Assembly (NCBI RefSeq): GCF_023502325.1
Contig: NZ_JAMFLZ010000002.1
Span: 688,950-752,949 of the forward strand
Direction: 5' to 3'
Origin: Wocania_A spongiicola
Lineage (GTDB): Bacteria > Bacteroidota > Bacteroidia > Flavobacteriales > Flavobacteriaceae
Length of the DNA: 64,000 nucleotides
Below, one piece after another: positions 28,022-35,612 of the stretch (its first letter is position 1; each line of letters begins with the position of its first letter). The position numbers and the translations under genes were made by a program. Under the pieces are notes generated by a model. It searched no databases. It saw only the letters and a list, made by a program, of their open reading frames with translations, and had not been told where the DNA came from.

Positions 28022-28837
28022 TTAAACAGCTACATCATGCTCACGAAGAGCATCATTAAGCGATGTTTTCTTGTTTGTGCTTTCTTTACGTTTACCAATA
28101 ATTAAGGCACAAGGTACATTGTAACTTCCCGACGGGAATTCTTTTGCATAACTACCAGGAATAACAACAGAACGAGCAGGAACTCTACCTTTATATTCTA
28201 TCGGTTCGTTTCCAGTAACATCAATTATTTTTGTACTCATAGTTAAAACAACACCAGCTCCTAAAACTGCTTCTGTCTCAACGCGAACACCTTCTACTAC
28301 AATACAACGGCTTCCAATAAAGGCATTATCTTCTATAATTACGGGTGCTGCTTGTAAAGGCTCTAAAACACCACCTATGCCAACACCACCAGATAAATGT
28401 ACATTTTTACCAATTTGTGCACAACTACCAACTGTAGCCCAAGTATCAACCATAGTACCCTCATCAACATAAGCTCCAATATTTACATAACTAGGCATTA
28501 ATATTGTGCCACTAGAAATATAAGCACCATGCCGAGCTACAGCATTGGGTACAACCCGTATTCCTCTTTCAGCAAAATTTTTCTTTAAAGGAATTTTATC
28601 GTGATATTCAAAGATACCGGCTTCTAAAGTTTCCATCTTTTGAATTGGGAAGTATAAAACAACCGCTTTTTTTACCCACTCGTTTACTTGCCATCCACTT
28701 GCAATTGGCTCAGCTACCCGCAATTCACCTTTATCTAATAAATCTATAACTGTTCTAATTGCTGTAGTAGTAGCTTCTTCTTTTAAAAGAGCTCTATCAT
28801 CCCAAGCATTCTCAATGGTTTGTTGTAATTCTGTCAT
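28022..28837 (-). CDS. dapD: 2,3,4,5-tetrahydropyridine-2,6-dicarboxylate N-succinyltransferase
   Basis: 271 residues, the normal length. It succinylates tetrahydrodipicolinate in the lysine/diaminopimelate pathway. The C-terminal two-thirds is a left-handed beta helix of hexapeptide repeats (PSYVNIGAYVDEGTMVDT, GSCAQIGKNVHLSGGVGIGG, IIEDNAFIGSRCIVVEG). The N-terminal helical domain begins MTELQQTIENAWDDR. It has its own promoter (-7 box at 28856-28863) with a palindrome over the -33 region, and its own terminator. Confidence 0.95.
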   Translation of the reverse strand: MTELQQTIENAWDDRALLKEEATTTAIRTVIDLLDKGELRVAEPIASGWQVNEWVKKAVVLYFPIQKMETLEAGIFEYHDKIPLKKNFAERGIRVVPNAVARHGAYISSGTILMPSYVNIGAYVDEGTMVDTWATVGSCAQIGKNVHLSGGVGIGGVLEPLQAAPVIIEDNAFIGSRCIVVEGVRVETEAVLGAGVVLTMSTKIIDVTGNEPIEYKGRVPARSVVIPGSYAKEFPSGSYNVPCALIIGKRKESTNKKTSLNDALREHDVAV

Positions 28838-28855
28838 TGGTATTTATATTTTGAG

Positions 28856-28863
28856 CAAATATA
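28856..28863 (-). promoter_or_regulatory. dapD -7 promoter element (TATATTTG)
   Basis: Perfect TAnnTTTG match on the minus strand, 18 bases upstream of the dapD start. Confidence 0.65.
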
Positions 28864-28866
28864 ATG

Positions 28867-28890
28867 TCTATCATTTAAAAAAATGATAGA
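28867..28890. promoter_or_regulatory. 10-bp palindrome over the dapD -33 region
   Basis: TCTATCATTT-AAAA-AAATGATAGA is a perfect inverted repeat that starts 3 bases upstream of the dapD -7 box and covers the -33 position. It may be a repressor operator or a hairpin. Confidence 0.45.
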
Positions 28891-29110
28891 AATGTTCATT
28901 ATGTGAGTTGAATATTTGATAAAAATTAAGCCCTTTTTAAGCAGAATTTTTAAAAAATTAAAGTCGGTTTTCACTTTTAAGGAATTGAATAAATCGATGA
29001 AATACATTTTTGATGTATTTCGACGATGAAAAGAATCCGTTAAACTATTCATCGATGGAAATCCTACCGTTTTCTAATAATCGAAAATTCAATGTGTTAC
29101 AACTAATTTA

Positions 29111-29142
29111 TTGGGCTTAGCTTTAATGTGATTATATATTTG
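29111..29142 (+). promoter_or_regulatory. Promoter: TTG-N21-TATATTTG
   Basis: -33 TTG at 29111-29113 and a perfect -7 TATATTTG at 29135-29142. The gene at 29166 starts 23 bases later. Confidence 0.65.
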
Positions 29143-29165
29143 AACCATCAAACAATCCAAATCTG

Positions 29166-29474
29166 ATGAAAACAAATATTTACATATTATTAATTTTACT
29201 ACTTTCTTTTTCTTTTGCAAACGCACAAGATAACGTAGTAAAAGTTGAAACTGAAAATACTGTTTCTGTTTCTGATAATAATGAAGATGTAATTGTTACT
29301 GTTGATAGTGTAACTAATACTGTAAATAAAAAAGAAGCTAAAGCTGATAAGGTTGAGGTTAAAGAAAATGTAGCACGTACTAATAGTGATATCAGAATTT
29401 ATTTAAACCGAGTAAGAAAGGTTGAAAATATTAAATGGTTATTCCCTAAAATGAATAAAGCTAAAGTAGCATAA
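29166..29474 (+). CDS. Small secreted protein of unknown function, 102 aa
   Basis: Not recognised. Residues 1-20 form a clear signal peptide (cleavage after FANA, before QDNVVKVE). The mature part is Val-, Asn- and Lys-rich, and ends with IRIYLNRVRKVENIKWLFPK, which may be a conserved helical motif. It probably lies in the periplasm or is secreted. A good promoter upstream and a terminator 44 bases after its stop make it a monocistronic unit, which supports it being a real gene. Confidence 0.8.
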   Translation: MKTNIYILLILLLSFSFANAQDNVVKVETENTVSVSDNNEDVIVTVDSVTNTVNKKEAKADKVEVKENVARTNSDIRIYLNRVRKVENIKWLFPKMNKAKVA

Positions 29475-29517
29475 AATAAAGTTCAAATATTAATAATTAA
29501 GGTTAAATTATTAAAGA

Positions 29518-29545
29518 AGGCTGTCTGTAAAGACGGTCTTTTTTG
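29518..29545 (+). terminator. Terminator after the small secreted gene
   Basis: AGGCTGTCT and AGACGGTCT pair over nine positions including two G-U pairs, loop GTAA, followed by TTTTTT. Confidence 0.75.
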
Positions 29546-29556
29546 TTTTAATACAC

Positions 29557-29564
29557 TATTTTTG
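29557..29564 (+). promoter_or_regulatory. ruvX -7 promoter element (TATTTTTG)
   Basis: Perfect TAnnTTTG match, 13 bases before the ruvX start, so the leader would be very short. The -33 region would overlap the preceding terminator. Confidence 0.5.
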
Positions 29565-29577
29565 TACAAAACAATTT

Positions 29578-29988
29578 ATGGCACGTATTTTAGCAATAGA
29601 TTTTGGGATGAAACGAACAGGAATAGCTGTAACAGATGAGTTACAAATTATTGCTTCTGGACTTACTACTGTTTATACTAAAGAGCTTATTCCGTTTTTA
29701 AAAGATTATACAAGTAAAGAAAAAGTAGAGCTTTTTTTAGTTGGAGAGCCTAAACAAATGGATAATACTGCATCTGAAAGTGAAATACTAATTAAACCAT
29801 TTTTAATTAAACTTAGCGAACAATTTTCTAATATCCCTATAATAAGGGTTGATGAGCGTTTCACTTCTAAAATGGCTTTTCAAACAATGATTGATAGTGG
29901 CTTAAAAAAACAACAGCGTCAAAATAAAGCTCTCATTGATGAAATTAGCGCTACTCTCATACTTCAAAGTTATTTGTATTCCAAATAG
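29578..29988 (+). CDS. ruvX: Holliday junction resolvase-like RuvX/YqgF
   Basis: 136 residues, standard YqgF length. RNase H-like fold with the first catalytic Asp in LAIDFGMKRTGIAVTDE, the central VGEPKQMDNTASE, the third block RVDERFTSKMA, and the C-terminal Asp in ALIDEISATLILQSYL. Family members process rRNA ends and/or resolve junctions. In flavobacteria it is usually followed by def, as here. Confidence 0.93.
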   Translation: MARILAIDFGMKRTGIAVTDELQIIASGLTTVYTKELIPFLKDYTSKEKVELFLVGEPKQMDNTASESEILIKPFLIKLSEQFSNIPIIRVDERFTSKMAFQTMIDSGLKKQQRQNKALIDEISATLILQSYLYSK

Positions 29989-30024
29989 TTTTTATAAAAC
30001 ACGTATTTTTAAGTATTAAGTATT

Positions 30025-30032
30025 TATTTTTG
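30025..30032 (+). promoter_or_regulatory. def -7 promoter element (TATTTTTG)
   Basis: Perfect TAnnTTTG match, 23 bases before the def start at 30056, between ruvX and def. Confidence 0.5.
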
Positions 30033-30055
30033 CACAAATTAATAATGTAACCACA

Positions 30056-30646
30056 ATGATTTTACCAATTGTAGCCTATGGCGATACTGTTTTAAAGAAG
30101 GTAGGGAAAGATATTACCAAAGAATACCCAAATTTAGATAATCTTTTGGATAATATGTTCGAAACCATGTATAATGCTTTTGGAGTTGGGTTGGCTGCTC
30201 CACAAATAGGTTTACCTATACGTTTGTTTTTAGTAGATACAAGCCCGTTTGCTGATGACGAAACGCTTTCAAAAGAAGAGCAAAAGGCTTTAAAAGATTT
30301 TAAACGTGTTTTTATTAATGCAAAAATAATTAAAGAAGAAGGTGATGAATGGGCGTTTAATGAAGGGTGCCTAAGTATTCCAGACGTAAGGGAAGATGTA
30401 TTTAGACAACCAAAAATAACTGTTGAGTATGTTGATGAGCATTTTGAAAAACATACAGAAGTTTTTGAAGGCTTAATAGCTAGAGTTATTCAGCATGAAT
30501 ATGATCATATTGAAGGGATATTATTTACTGATAAGTTATCGAGTTTAAAAAAGCGTTTAATAAAAGGAAAGTTAAATAATATTTCAAAAGGGAAAATTAA
30601 TGTTGATTATAGAATGCGTTTTCCAGATCAAAAAAAGAAACGATAA
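30056..30646 (+). CDS. def: Peptide deformylase
   Basis: 196 residues. It removes the formyl group from nascent polypeptides. All three metal-site motifs are intact: GVGLAAPQIG (~44-53), EGCLSIP with the Cys ligand, and QHEYDHIEG with two His ligands and the catalytic Glu. A Bacteroidota-type insertion (ADDETLSKEEQKALKDF) lies between motifs 1 and 2. It is followed by the DUF5606 gene. Confidence 0.96.
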   Translation: MILPIVAYGDTVLKKVGKDITKEYPNLDNLLDNMFETMYNAFGVGLAAPQIGLPIRLFLVDTSPFADDETLSKEEQKALKDFKRVFINAKIIKEEGDEWAFNEGCLSIPDVREDVFRQPKITVEYVDEHFEKHTEVFEGLIARVIQHEYDHIEGILFTDKLSSLKKRLIKGKLNNISKGKINVDYRMRFPDQKKKR

Positions 30647-30701
30647 TAGTTGCACTATATAATTAAACAATTGATATTTGCCACTTTTAAAAAAATAATT
30701 T

Positions 30702-31133
30702 ATGGGATTAGATAAAGTATTAGCCATTTCTGGAAAACCAGGGTTATATAAACTAATAGCACAAACTAGAGGAGGTTTTGTTGCAGAATCATTAATAGAT
30801 AGCAAGCGTATATCTGTAAACATACAGCAAAATGTTAGTGTTTTAAGCGAAATTGCTATTTATACTCTAGCAGAAGAAATTCCTTTAAATCAAGTTCTTT
30901 CTAAAATTAAAGAAAAGGAAAATGGAGAACAAACGAGTGTAAAACCTAAAGACAGTAAAGATAAATTAGAAGAATATTTCTTTGATGTTTTACCAGATTA
31001 TGATGAAGACAGAGTATATGCTAGCGATATTAAAAAGGTTTTGCAATGGTATAACTTATTGCAAAAACACAATATGTTAAATCTTCTAGACACAGAAAAG
31101 GATGAGGTGAAAACTCATGAAGAAGAAGAATAG
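30702..31133 (+). CDS. DUF5606 domain-containing protein
   Basis: 143 residues. The N-terminus (LDKVLAISGKPGLYKLIAQT, GGFVAESLIDSKR) and the block FFDVLPDYDEDRVYASDIKK match DUF5606, a family largely restricted to Bacteroidota and commonly next to def. The C-terminus is acidic and Lys-rich and probably disordered. Cytoplasmic; role unknown. It lies 55 bases after def and ends in a strong terminator. Confidence 0.85.
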   Translation: MGLDKVLAISGKPGLYKLIAQTRGGFVAESLIDSKRISVNIQQNVSVLSEIAIYTLAEEIPLNQVLSKIKEKENGEQTSVKPKDSKDKLEEYFFDVLPDYDEDRVYASDIKKVLQWYNLLQKHNMLNLLDTEKDEVKTHEEEE

Positions 31134-31157
31134 CTTAAATTTTTCACTTAAATAACT

Positions 31158-31182
31158 AACCTCTATTTTTAGAGGTTTTTTT
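31158..31182 (+). terminator. Terminator after the DUF5606 gene
   Basis: AACCTCT and AGAGGTT form a 7-bp stem followed by TTTTT. Confidence 0.8.
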
Positions 31183-31248
31183 ATGCCTTATTTGTAAGGA
31201 GTTGACATTAAAAACGACCTTAAAGGCACTAACAAAAACAATTTAAAA

Positions 31249-31920
31249 ATGAAATCACTTTGGTTTTTTGACGACGTCAATCTTTTCAAAGTATTATGTC
31301 CTCATAAGTTTAAAGCCTATAAAGTCGATCACGATTTTGATGCATACAAAAAGAAGGATTATATATACTTTGAAGAAGACTCTGCAAATAAAGTATATCT
31401 TATAGAAAAGGGAAAAGTAAAAATTGGATATTACAGTGAAGAAGGTGATGAAGTAGTTAAAGCCATTTTAACTCGGGGAGAATTGTTTGGAGAAACTGCA
31501 ATTTTAGGCGAATCTAAAAGAGAAGAATTTGCGCAATCTATTGATAATGCTACGAGTATTTGCCCTATAAGCGTTAATACTATGCATGATTTGATGAGAA
31601 ATAACCAAACATTTAGTTTTAAAATTTATAAAGTTATTGGCTTTAAATTAAAGAAATTAGAACGTCGACTACAGCTGTTATTATTTAAAGATGCAAAAAC
31701 ACGACTTGTTGAGTTTTTAGATGAATTATGTGACGATTATGGTTATGATTGCCCAAAAACAGGAGACCATGTTATTAAACACCCTTACACGCAAAAAGAT
31801 ATAGCTTCTTTAATAGGTACATCTCGTCCTACATTAAACATTCTTTTAAATGAATTAAAAGAAGAAAAGGTTATAGAATTTAGTAGAAAAGAAATAAGAA
31901 TTCATAAAAAAATTGCTTAA
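31249..31920 (+). CDS. Crp/Fnr family transcriptional regulator
   Basis: 223 residues. The N-terminal cyclic-nucleotide-binding jelly roll (~35-125) includes VYLIEKGKVKIGYYSEEGDE and RGELFGETAILGESKREEF. The long dimerisation helix is around KLKKLERRLQLL. The C-terminal winged helix has YTQKDIASLIGTSRPTLNIL (~175-195) with the recognition helix SRPTLN. The Arg-Ser/Ala pair that contacts cAMP in E. coli CRP is not obvious, and there are no FNR-type N-terminal Fe-S cysteines (only one early Cys). The ligand is therefore unknown. A palindrome (31921-31936) directly follows the stop and may be its operator for the next gene. Confidence 0.9.
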   Translation: MKSLWFFDDVNLFKVLCPHKFKAYKVDHDFDAYKKKDYIYFEEDSANKVYLIEKGKVKIGYYSEEGDEVVKAILTRGELFGETAILGESKREEFAQSIDNATSICPISVNTMHDLMRNNQTFSFKIYKVIGFKLKKLERRLQLLLFKDAKTRLVEFLDELCDDYGYDCPKTGDHVIKHPYTQKDIASLIGTSRPTLNILLNELKEEKVIEFSRKEIRIHKKIA

Positions 31921-31936
31921 TGTTAGGTGGCTAACA
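31921..31936. promoter_or_regulatory. Palindrome TGTTAG-N4-CTAACA
   Basis: Perfect 6-bp inverted repeat directly after the Crp/Fnr stop, followed by TTTT, and 21 bases upstream of the -7 box at 31958-31965. The half-site and 4-base spacer resemble Fnr/Crp operators. It could also be a weak terminator hairpin. Confidence 0.4.
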
Positions 31937-31957
31937 TTTTATAAAATTATCACGCCA

Positions 31958-31965
31958 TACTTTTG
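31958..31965 (+). promoter_or_regulatory. -7 promoter element (TACTTTTG)
   Basis: Perfect TAnnTTTG match, 28 bases before the lipoprotein start at 31994. Confidence 0.55.
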
Positions 31966-31993
31966 AAGTATAAATAATTTTAAAAAAATAGTG

Positions 31994-32875
31994 ATGATTA
32001 AAAAAATGTTTTTTGCAATATTAGCAATAGGAATTTTTACTACTTCTTGTAGTAATGATGATGATGGACCAACAACTGCTGGTTTAACTTTAAACTTAAC
32101 TGGTTTAGAAGAGTTAGGCAGCGATTATGTATACGAGGGTTGGATTATTGTAAATGGAGCCCCAGTTTCTACAGGAACTTTTACATCTGTTACTTTTCCT
32201 CAAATCTTTAATGTAGATGCAACTCAATTAGCAAATGCAACTAAGTTTGTACTTTCAATTGAACCAGCAGTAGATCCAAACCCAGAGCCAGCACCAACAA
32301 AAATTTTGGCAGGAGATTTTTCAGGTAGTTCAGCGGCTGTAGATTCTAATGGAATTGTAGCTGACTTTAGTGGCGCATCTGGTAAATATATTTTGGCTAC
32401 TCCTACTGATACAGATGATACAAATGAAGCTAGCGGAGTTTGGTTTTTAGATAATACAAATGCACCACCACCAGTAGCTGGATTGACTTTACCATTGCTT
32501 CCAGATGGATGGAAATATGAGGGATGGGCAGTTATTGGAGGTACTCCAATTAGCACAGGAACGTTTACAAAGGTAGCAGCAACTGACGATGCGGCTCCAT
32601 ATAGTGGATCAGTAGCTTTGCCAGCTCCTAATGGAGCAGATGGTTTCTTTCCTGGAGAAGATTTTTTACAGGGAGCACCAGCAGGTACTACGTTTCCAAC
32701 AGATTTAAAAGGAGCAACAATAGTAATATCTGTTGAACCTAGCCCAGATAATAGTGCAGCGCCATTTACACTAAAACCTTTAGCTCATGTAGTGCCAGGA
32801 AATGCAGCAAACCATACAGTAATTGATATGGGAGCAGGTCCAGTTGTTTCTTTATCAGGAACAGTATCTAGATAA
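31994..32875 (+). CDS. Lipoprotein with two RskA-like (anti-sigma-K C-terminal type) repeats
   Basis: 293 residues from the ATG at 31994 (a GTG one codon upstream is less likely). Residues 1-18 are a lipoprotein signal with lipobox TTSC. SNDDDG after the Cys is typical of Bacteroidota surface lipoproteins. Two similar halves follow. The first has YVYEGWIIVNGAPVSTGTF (~36-55) and the second YEGWAVIGGTPISTGTF (~175-192), each followed by a strand-rich segment with VLSIEPAVDPNPEPAPT or VISVEPSPDNSAAPF. This YEGW...G.P.STG.F pattern recalls the C-terminal domain of anti-sigma-K (RskA) proteins. No anti-sigma domain or membrane helix is present, so sigma-factor control should not be assumed. Confidence 0.8.
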   Translation: MIKKMFFAILAIGIFTTSCSNDDDGPTTAGLTLNLTGLEELGSDYVYEGWIIVNGAPVSTGTFTSVTFPQIFNVDATQLANATKFVLSIEPAVDPNPEPAPTKILAGDFSGSSAAVDSNGIVADFSGASGKYILATPTDTDDTNEASGVWFLDNTNAPPPVAGLTLPLLPDGWKYEGWAVIGGTPISTGTFTKVAATDDAAPYSGSVALPAPNGADGFFPGEDFLQGAPAGTTFPTDLKGATIVISVEPSPDNSAAPFTLKPLAHVVPGNAANHTVIDMGAGPVVSLSGTVSR

Positions 32876-32910
32876 AAGTATTTTAAAATACTTTGTTTTT
32901 GTTAGATTTG

Positions 32911-32946
32911 AAGCATAGTTTCGACTTAGAAACTATGCTTTTTTTA
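32911..32946 (+). terminator. Strong terminator after the RskA-like lipoprotein
   Basis: Perfect 12-bp stem AAGCATAGTTTC / GAAACTATGCTT with a 6-base loop, followed by a T-run. Confidence 0.9.
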
Positions 32947-33045
32947 GTTTAATAATAATGAGAATGATTAAAAAAAGAACACCAAACATTGTAGCTGTAA
33001 TGAACGAATTGCATCTTACAATCCTTATAAAGTAATAGTAAAAAG

Positions 33046-33603
33046 ATGAAAATTAATAAACCTAAAAGAAGTAATATTATTTTTTTAATTGTATTGGCGC
33101 TTTTATTAATTCCGCAAACGCGAAAGCCTATACAAGTGTTTATACAAAAAGGATTAGCATTAATTAGCCCGTCTACAATAAACAAGAATGAACAACCTAG
33201 TTTAACTAATTATAATTGGAAATTAAAAGATAAGAAAGGAACAATCTATAATTTTGAAGAAACCAAAGAAAAAGTAGTATTAGTCAATTTTTGGGCTACT
33301 TGGTGCCCACCATGTATTGCAGAAATGCCAAGTCTGCAAAAACTTTATGATGATTATAATAAAAAGATTGAATTTGTATTTGTTTCAGACGAAAGCTTTG
33401 AAACTATTTATTCGTTTTTAGAAAAAAACAATTATACCTTTAAAGTTTATAACGAAGTTTCAAAATCAGACTTTTTTATCGTAAAAGGTATTCCAAGAAC
33501 ATTTTTAATAGACAAGCAGGGTAAAGTAGTTATTGATAAAACTGGTGCAGCAAATTGGAATAGTGAATCTGTAAGGAATACTATTGATGATTTATTAAGA
33601 TAG
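33046..33603 (+). CDS. TlpA-like thioredoxin, membrane-anchored
   Basis: 185 residues. An N-terminal anchor (~10-22, IIFLIVLALLLIP) is followed by a thioredoxin domain. The redox site is FWATWCPPCIAEMP (~85-98, WCPPC). The cis-Pro is in VKGIPRTFLID, and the end is a normal thioredoxin helix. It faces the periplasm and probably reduces or resolves thiols, for example in cytochrome maturation. No ccm genes are nearby, so the partner is unknown. The last 9 bases overlap the convergent crtYcd gene. Confidence 0.9.
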   Translation: MKINKPKRSNIIFLIVLALLLIPQTRKPIQVFIQKGLALISPSTINKNEQPSLTNYNWKLKDKKGTIYNFEETKEKVVLVNFWATWCPPCIAEMPSLQKLYDDYNKKIEFVFVSDESFETIYSFLEKNNYTFKVYNEVSKSDFFIVKGIPRTFLIDKQGKVVIDKTGAANWNSESVRNTIDDLLR

Positions 33604-34290
33604 ATTTTGGTTTTCTCTGACTAAAGTTTTAACAATAAATAGATTTAAAAGGATGAGCGAAAACGCATAAATTGTATCTTCAATAGGGATTGTAGAAAGT
33701 CTAATCCCTAAATTTTCAGCATTATTATACCAAACCACTTCATTTTCAATAAAACTCCCTGTTAATACACCATTTATAATAAAGAAAGGAATTAACATAA
33801 CTAAAAATGTTAAGTAAAACTCGCTTAGCAATTTTGAATTTTTAATCAAAACCAGAAAAGTTATTATTGATGCTAATAAGAAGTTAATAAAAGTATACCA
33901 TTTGTTGTAATTAAAAACAGAGATAATAAAAAAAGCAATAATTAATGAGTAAGATATTTTTTTTGTGACAGATTTCTGTAACTTCATGTTGGGGAAATAA
34001 TGTAACAACGCAAAATGTGTAAAAACACATGCATAGGGTATACATATAAAAAACAGCCATTCTTCAATTGGAAGGTGAAATAATTTTATTCCTAAAAAGT
34101 AATCATTATTAAAACCCCAAATACCTTTAGCTGTAAAAATAATATCCCAGGGAATAAAAATTAACATAGATGTAATAATTCCAATAGTTAAGGCTTGCCA
34201 ATATTTATAGAATTTTAATTTGGGATGAAAGCTAAAAAGAAAAGGAATAGATAGTGATCCTAAATTTAATAACAGATATAAATATTGCAT
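33595..34290 (-). CDS. crtYcd: Lycopene cyclase, fused CrtYc-CrtYd type
   Basis: 231 residues, about seven membrane helices. It cyclises lycopene to beta-carotene. It has the two homologous halves of the heterodimeric/fused cyclase. The first half has IPWDIIFTAKGIWGF and LFHLPIEEWLFF; the second has RLSTIPIEDTIYAF, with the conserved PIEE/PIED acids. Last gene of the crtI-crtB-crtZ-crtYcd series, 3 bases after crtZ. Confidence 0.92.
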   Translation of the reverse strand: MQYLYLLLNLGSLSIPFLFSFHPKLKFYKYWQALTIGIITSMLIFIPWDIIFTAKGIWGFNNDYFLGIKLFHLPIEEWLFFICIPYACVFTHFALLHYFPNMKLQKSVTKKISYSLIIAFFIISVFNYNKWYTFINFLLASIITFLVLIKNSKLLSEFYLTFLVMLIPFFIINGVLTGSFIENEVVWYNNAENLGIRLSTIPIEDTIYAFSLILLNLFIVKTLVRENQNLS

Positions 34291-34293
34291 CTG

Positions 34294-34743
34294 TTATTTT
34301 TTAAAATATTTAAAAGGAACAAATAACATCCCGAAGCATTCTCCATCTTCTTTGTCTATGTGCTTATGATGCATTTTATGTGCGCGACGTACACCTTTTG
34401 CGTACCAATTGTTAGCATTTCTAAAAAGTTTAAAGCGTTGATGAATGAAAATATCGTGTACTATAAAATAAGATAAACCATATGCAAATATGCCAATGCC
34501 AATAGGTAAACCTATCCAGAGACCATTATATTTCCAAAGTAAAAAAAAGGTAATGCTAACTATGGCATAAAAGATAAAAAAAGCATCATTTCGTTCAAAC
34601 CAGCTATCATGATCTTTTTTATGATGGTCTTTATGTAAGCTCCATAAAAAACCATGCATTATGTATTTATGTGTAAACCACGCCATAAATTCCATAAAAC
34701 AATATGTGCTTAAAAAAACAAGTATCCAAAGTAGGGTTTGCAT
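34294..34743 (-). CDS. crtZ: Beta-carotene hydroxylase CrtZ (fatty acid hydroxylase/sterol desaturase-like)
   Basis: 149 residues, the size of bacterial CrtZ. Di-iron membrane hydroxylase that turns beta-carotene into zeaxanthin. The histidine motifs are intact: WFTHKYIMHGFLWSLHKDHH, then HDIFIHQRF, and AHKMHHKHID. About three to four membrane segments. It lies 9 bases downstream of crtB. With the cyclase it predicts zeaxanthin, the usual yellow pigment of marine flavobacteria. Confidence 0.93.
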   Translation of the reverse strand: MQTLLWILVFLSTYCFMEFMAWFTHKYIMHGFLWSLHKDHHKKDHDSWFERNDAFFIFYAIVSITFFLLWKYNGLWIGLPIGIGIFAYGLSYFIVHDIFIHQRFKLFRNANNWYAKGVRRAHKMHHKHIDKEDGECFGMLFVPFKYFKK

Positions 34744-34752
34744 AACTTAAAA

Positions 34753-35592
34753 TTACATTAAATTTAATTGATATTTTACATAACTACGCATTAAAAGCTC
34801 AACTTTTTTTGGATTTGAAACTCTAATGCGAGCATTTTTAATTTGTAAGGCTGGTGTCTTTTTTAGTTTTTTTAATAACTGTCTATAATATCTATACGCC
34901 ATAAATACACCAAATTTGGCTTCAATAGGCAATTTTTTTATACCATTTAGTCCTTTTGCAAAATCTACTTCAATATCATCAATTATATTTTGTTTTGAGG
35001 CTTCGTCAAGGTTTGATAAATCTGTATTAGGGAAATATGTTCTATTTAAACCTTCAAAATCGGCTTTTAAATCTCTTAAAAAATTTACTTTTTGAAAAGC
35101 TGACCCTAAAGACATAGCGGTTTCTTTTAGTGTATTATATTTTTTATCGTCTCCCTTCACAAAAACTTTTAAGCACATAAGGCCTACAACATCTGCCGAT
35201 CCGTATATGTATGCCTTGTATTCTTTTTCTGTTAGATATTTAGTTTTATATAAATCCAATCTCATACTATTCATAAAAGCATCAACTAAATTTTTATCTA
35301 TATTATATTTATGATATGTATATTGAAACGAATTTAATATAGGGTTTAAGCTAATCTTACTTTTTAAAGCATGCTCTAAATCTTCATTAAATTTATTAAA
35401 AAGCTCTTCTTTATTATAGTCATGGAAAGAATCCACAATTTCATCTGCAAAGCGTACAAAACCATATATATTATAAATATGACCTCTAATAGAACTATGA
35501 AGCATTTTTGTAGCTAAAGAAAAAGATGTGCTATAAGTTTTAGTTACAAGCTTACTAGAATTATAAGAAACAGTATCAAAAAGAGATTTCAT
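34753..35592 (-). CDS. crtB: Phytoene synthase
   Basis: 279 residues. It condenses two geranylgeranyl-PP to phytoene. The two Asp-rich motifs are present: FVRFADEIVDSF (~46-57) and NFLRDLKADFEGLNRTYFP (~168-186). YIYGSADVVGLMCLKVF is the conserved helix between them. It begins 20 bases after the crtI stop and precedes crtZ by 9 bases. Confidence 0.95.
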   Translation of the reverse strand: MKSLFDTVSYNSSKLVTKTYSTSFSLATKMLHSSIRGHIYNIYGFVRFADEIVDSFHDYNKEELFNKFNEDLEHALKSKISLNPILNSFQYTYHKYNIDKNLVDAFMNSMRLDLYKTKYLTEKEYKAYIYGSADVVGLMCLKVFVKGDDKKYNTLKETAMSLGSAFQKVNFLRDLKADFEGLNRTYFPNTDLSNLDEASKQNIIDDIEVDFAKGLNGIKKLPIEAKFGVFMAYRYYRQLLKKLKKTPALQIKNARIRVSNPKKVELLMRSYVKYQLNLM

Positions 35593-35612
35593 TTATTTAA
35601 ATTTTAAAATAT

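Larger units (their letters stand above)
28838..29165. other. 328-base divergent intergenic region without a convincing gene
   Basis: It holds the dapD promoter and palindrome at the left end and the promoter of the small secreted gene at the right end. In between, a 13-base arm at 28995-29007 pairs with 29013-29025 (two mismatches) to form a hairpin. A 72-codon frame on the minus strand (28834-29052) overlaps the dapD start and shows no family features, so it is not called. Confidence 0.6.

Noticed and set aside
28834..29052. 72-codon frame on the minus strand upstream of dapD
   Set aside because: It overlaps the dapD start and promoter, has no family features and no visible promoter of its own.
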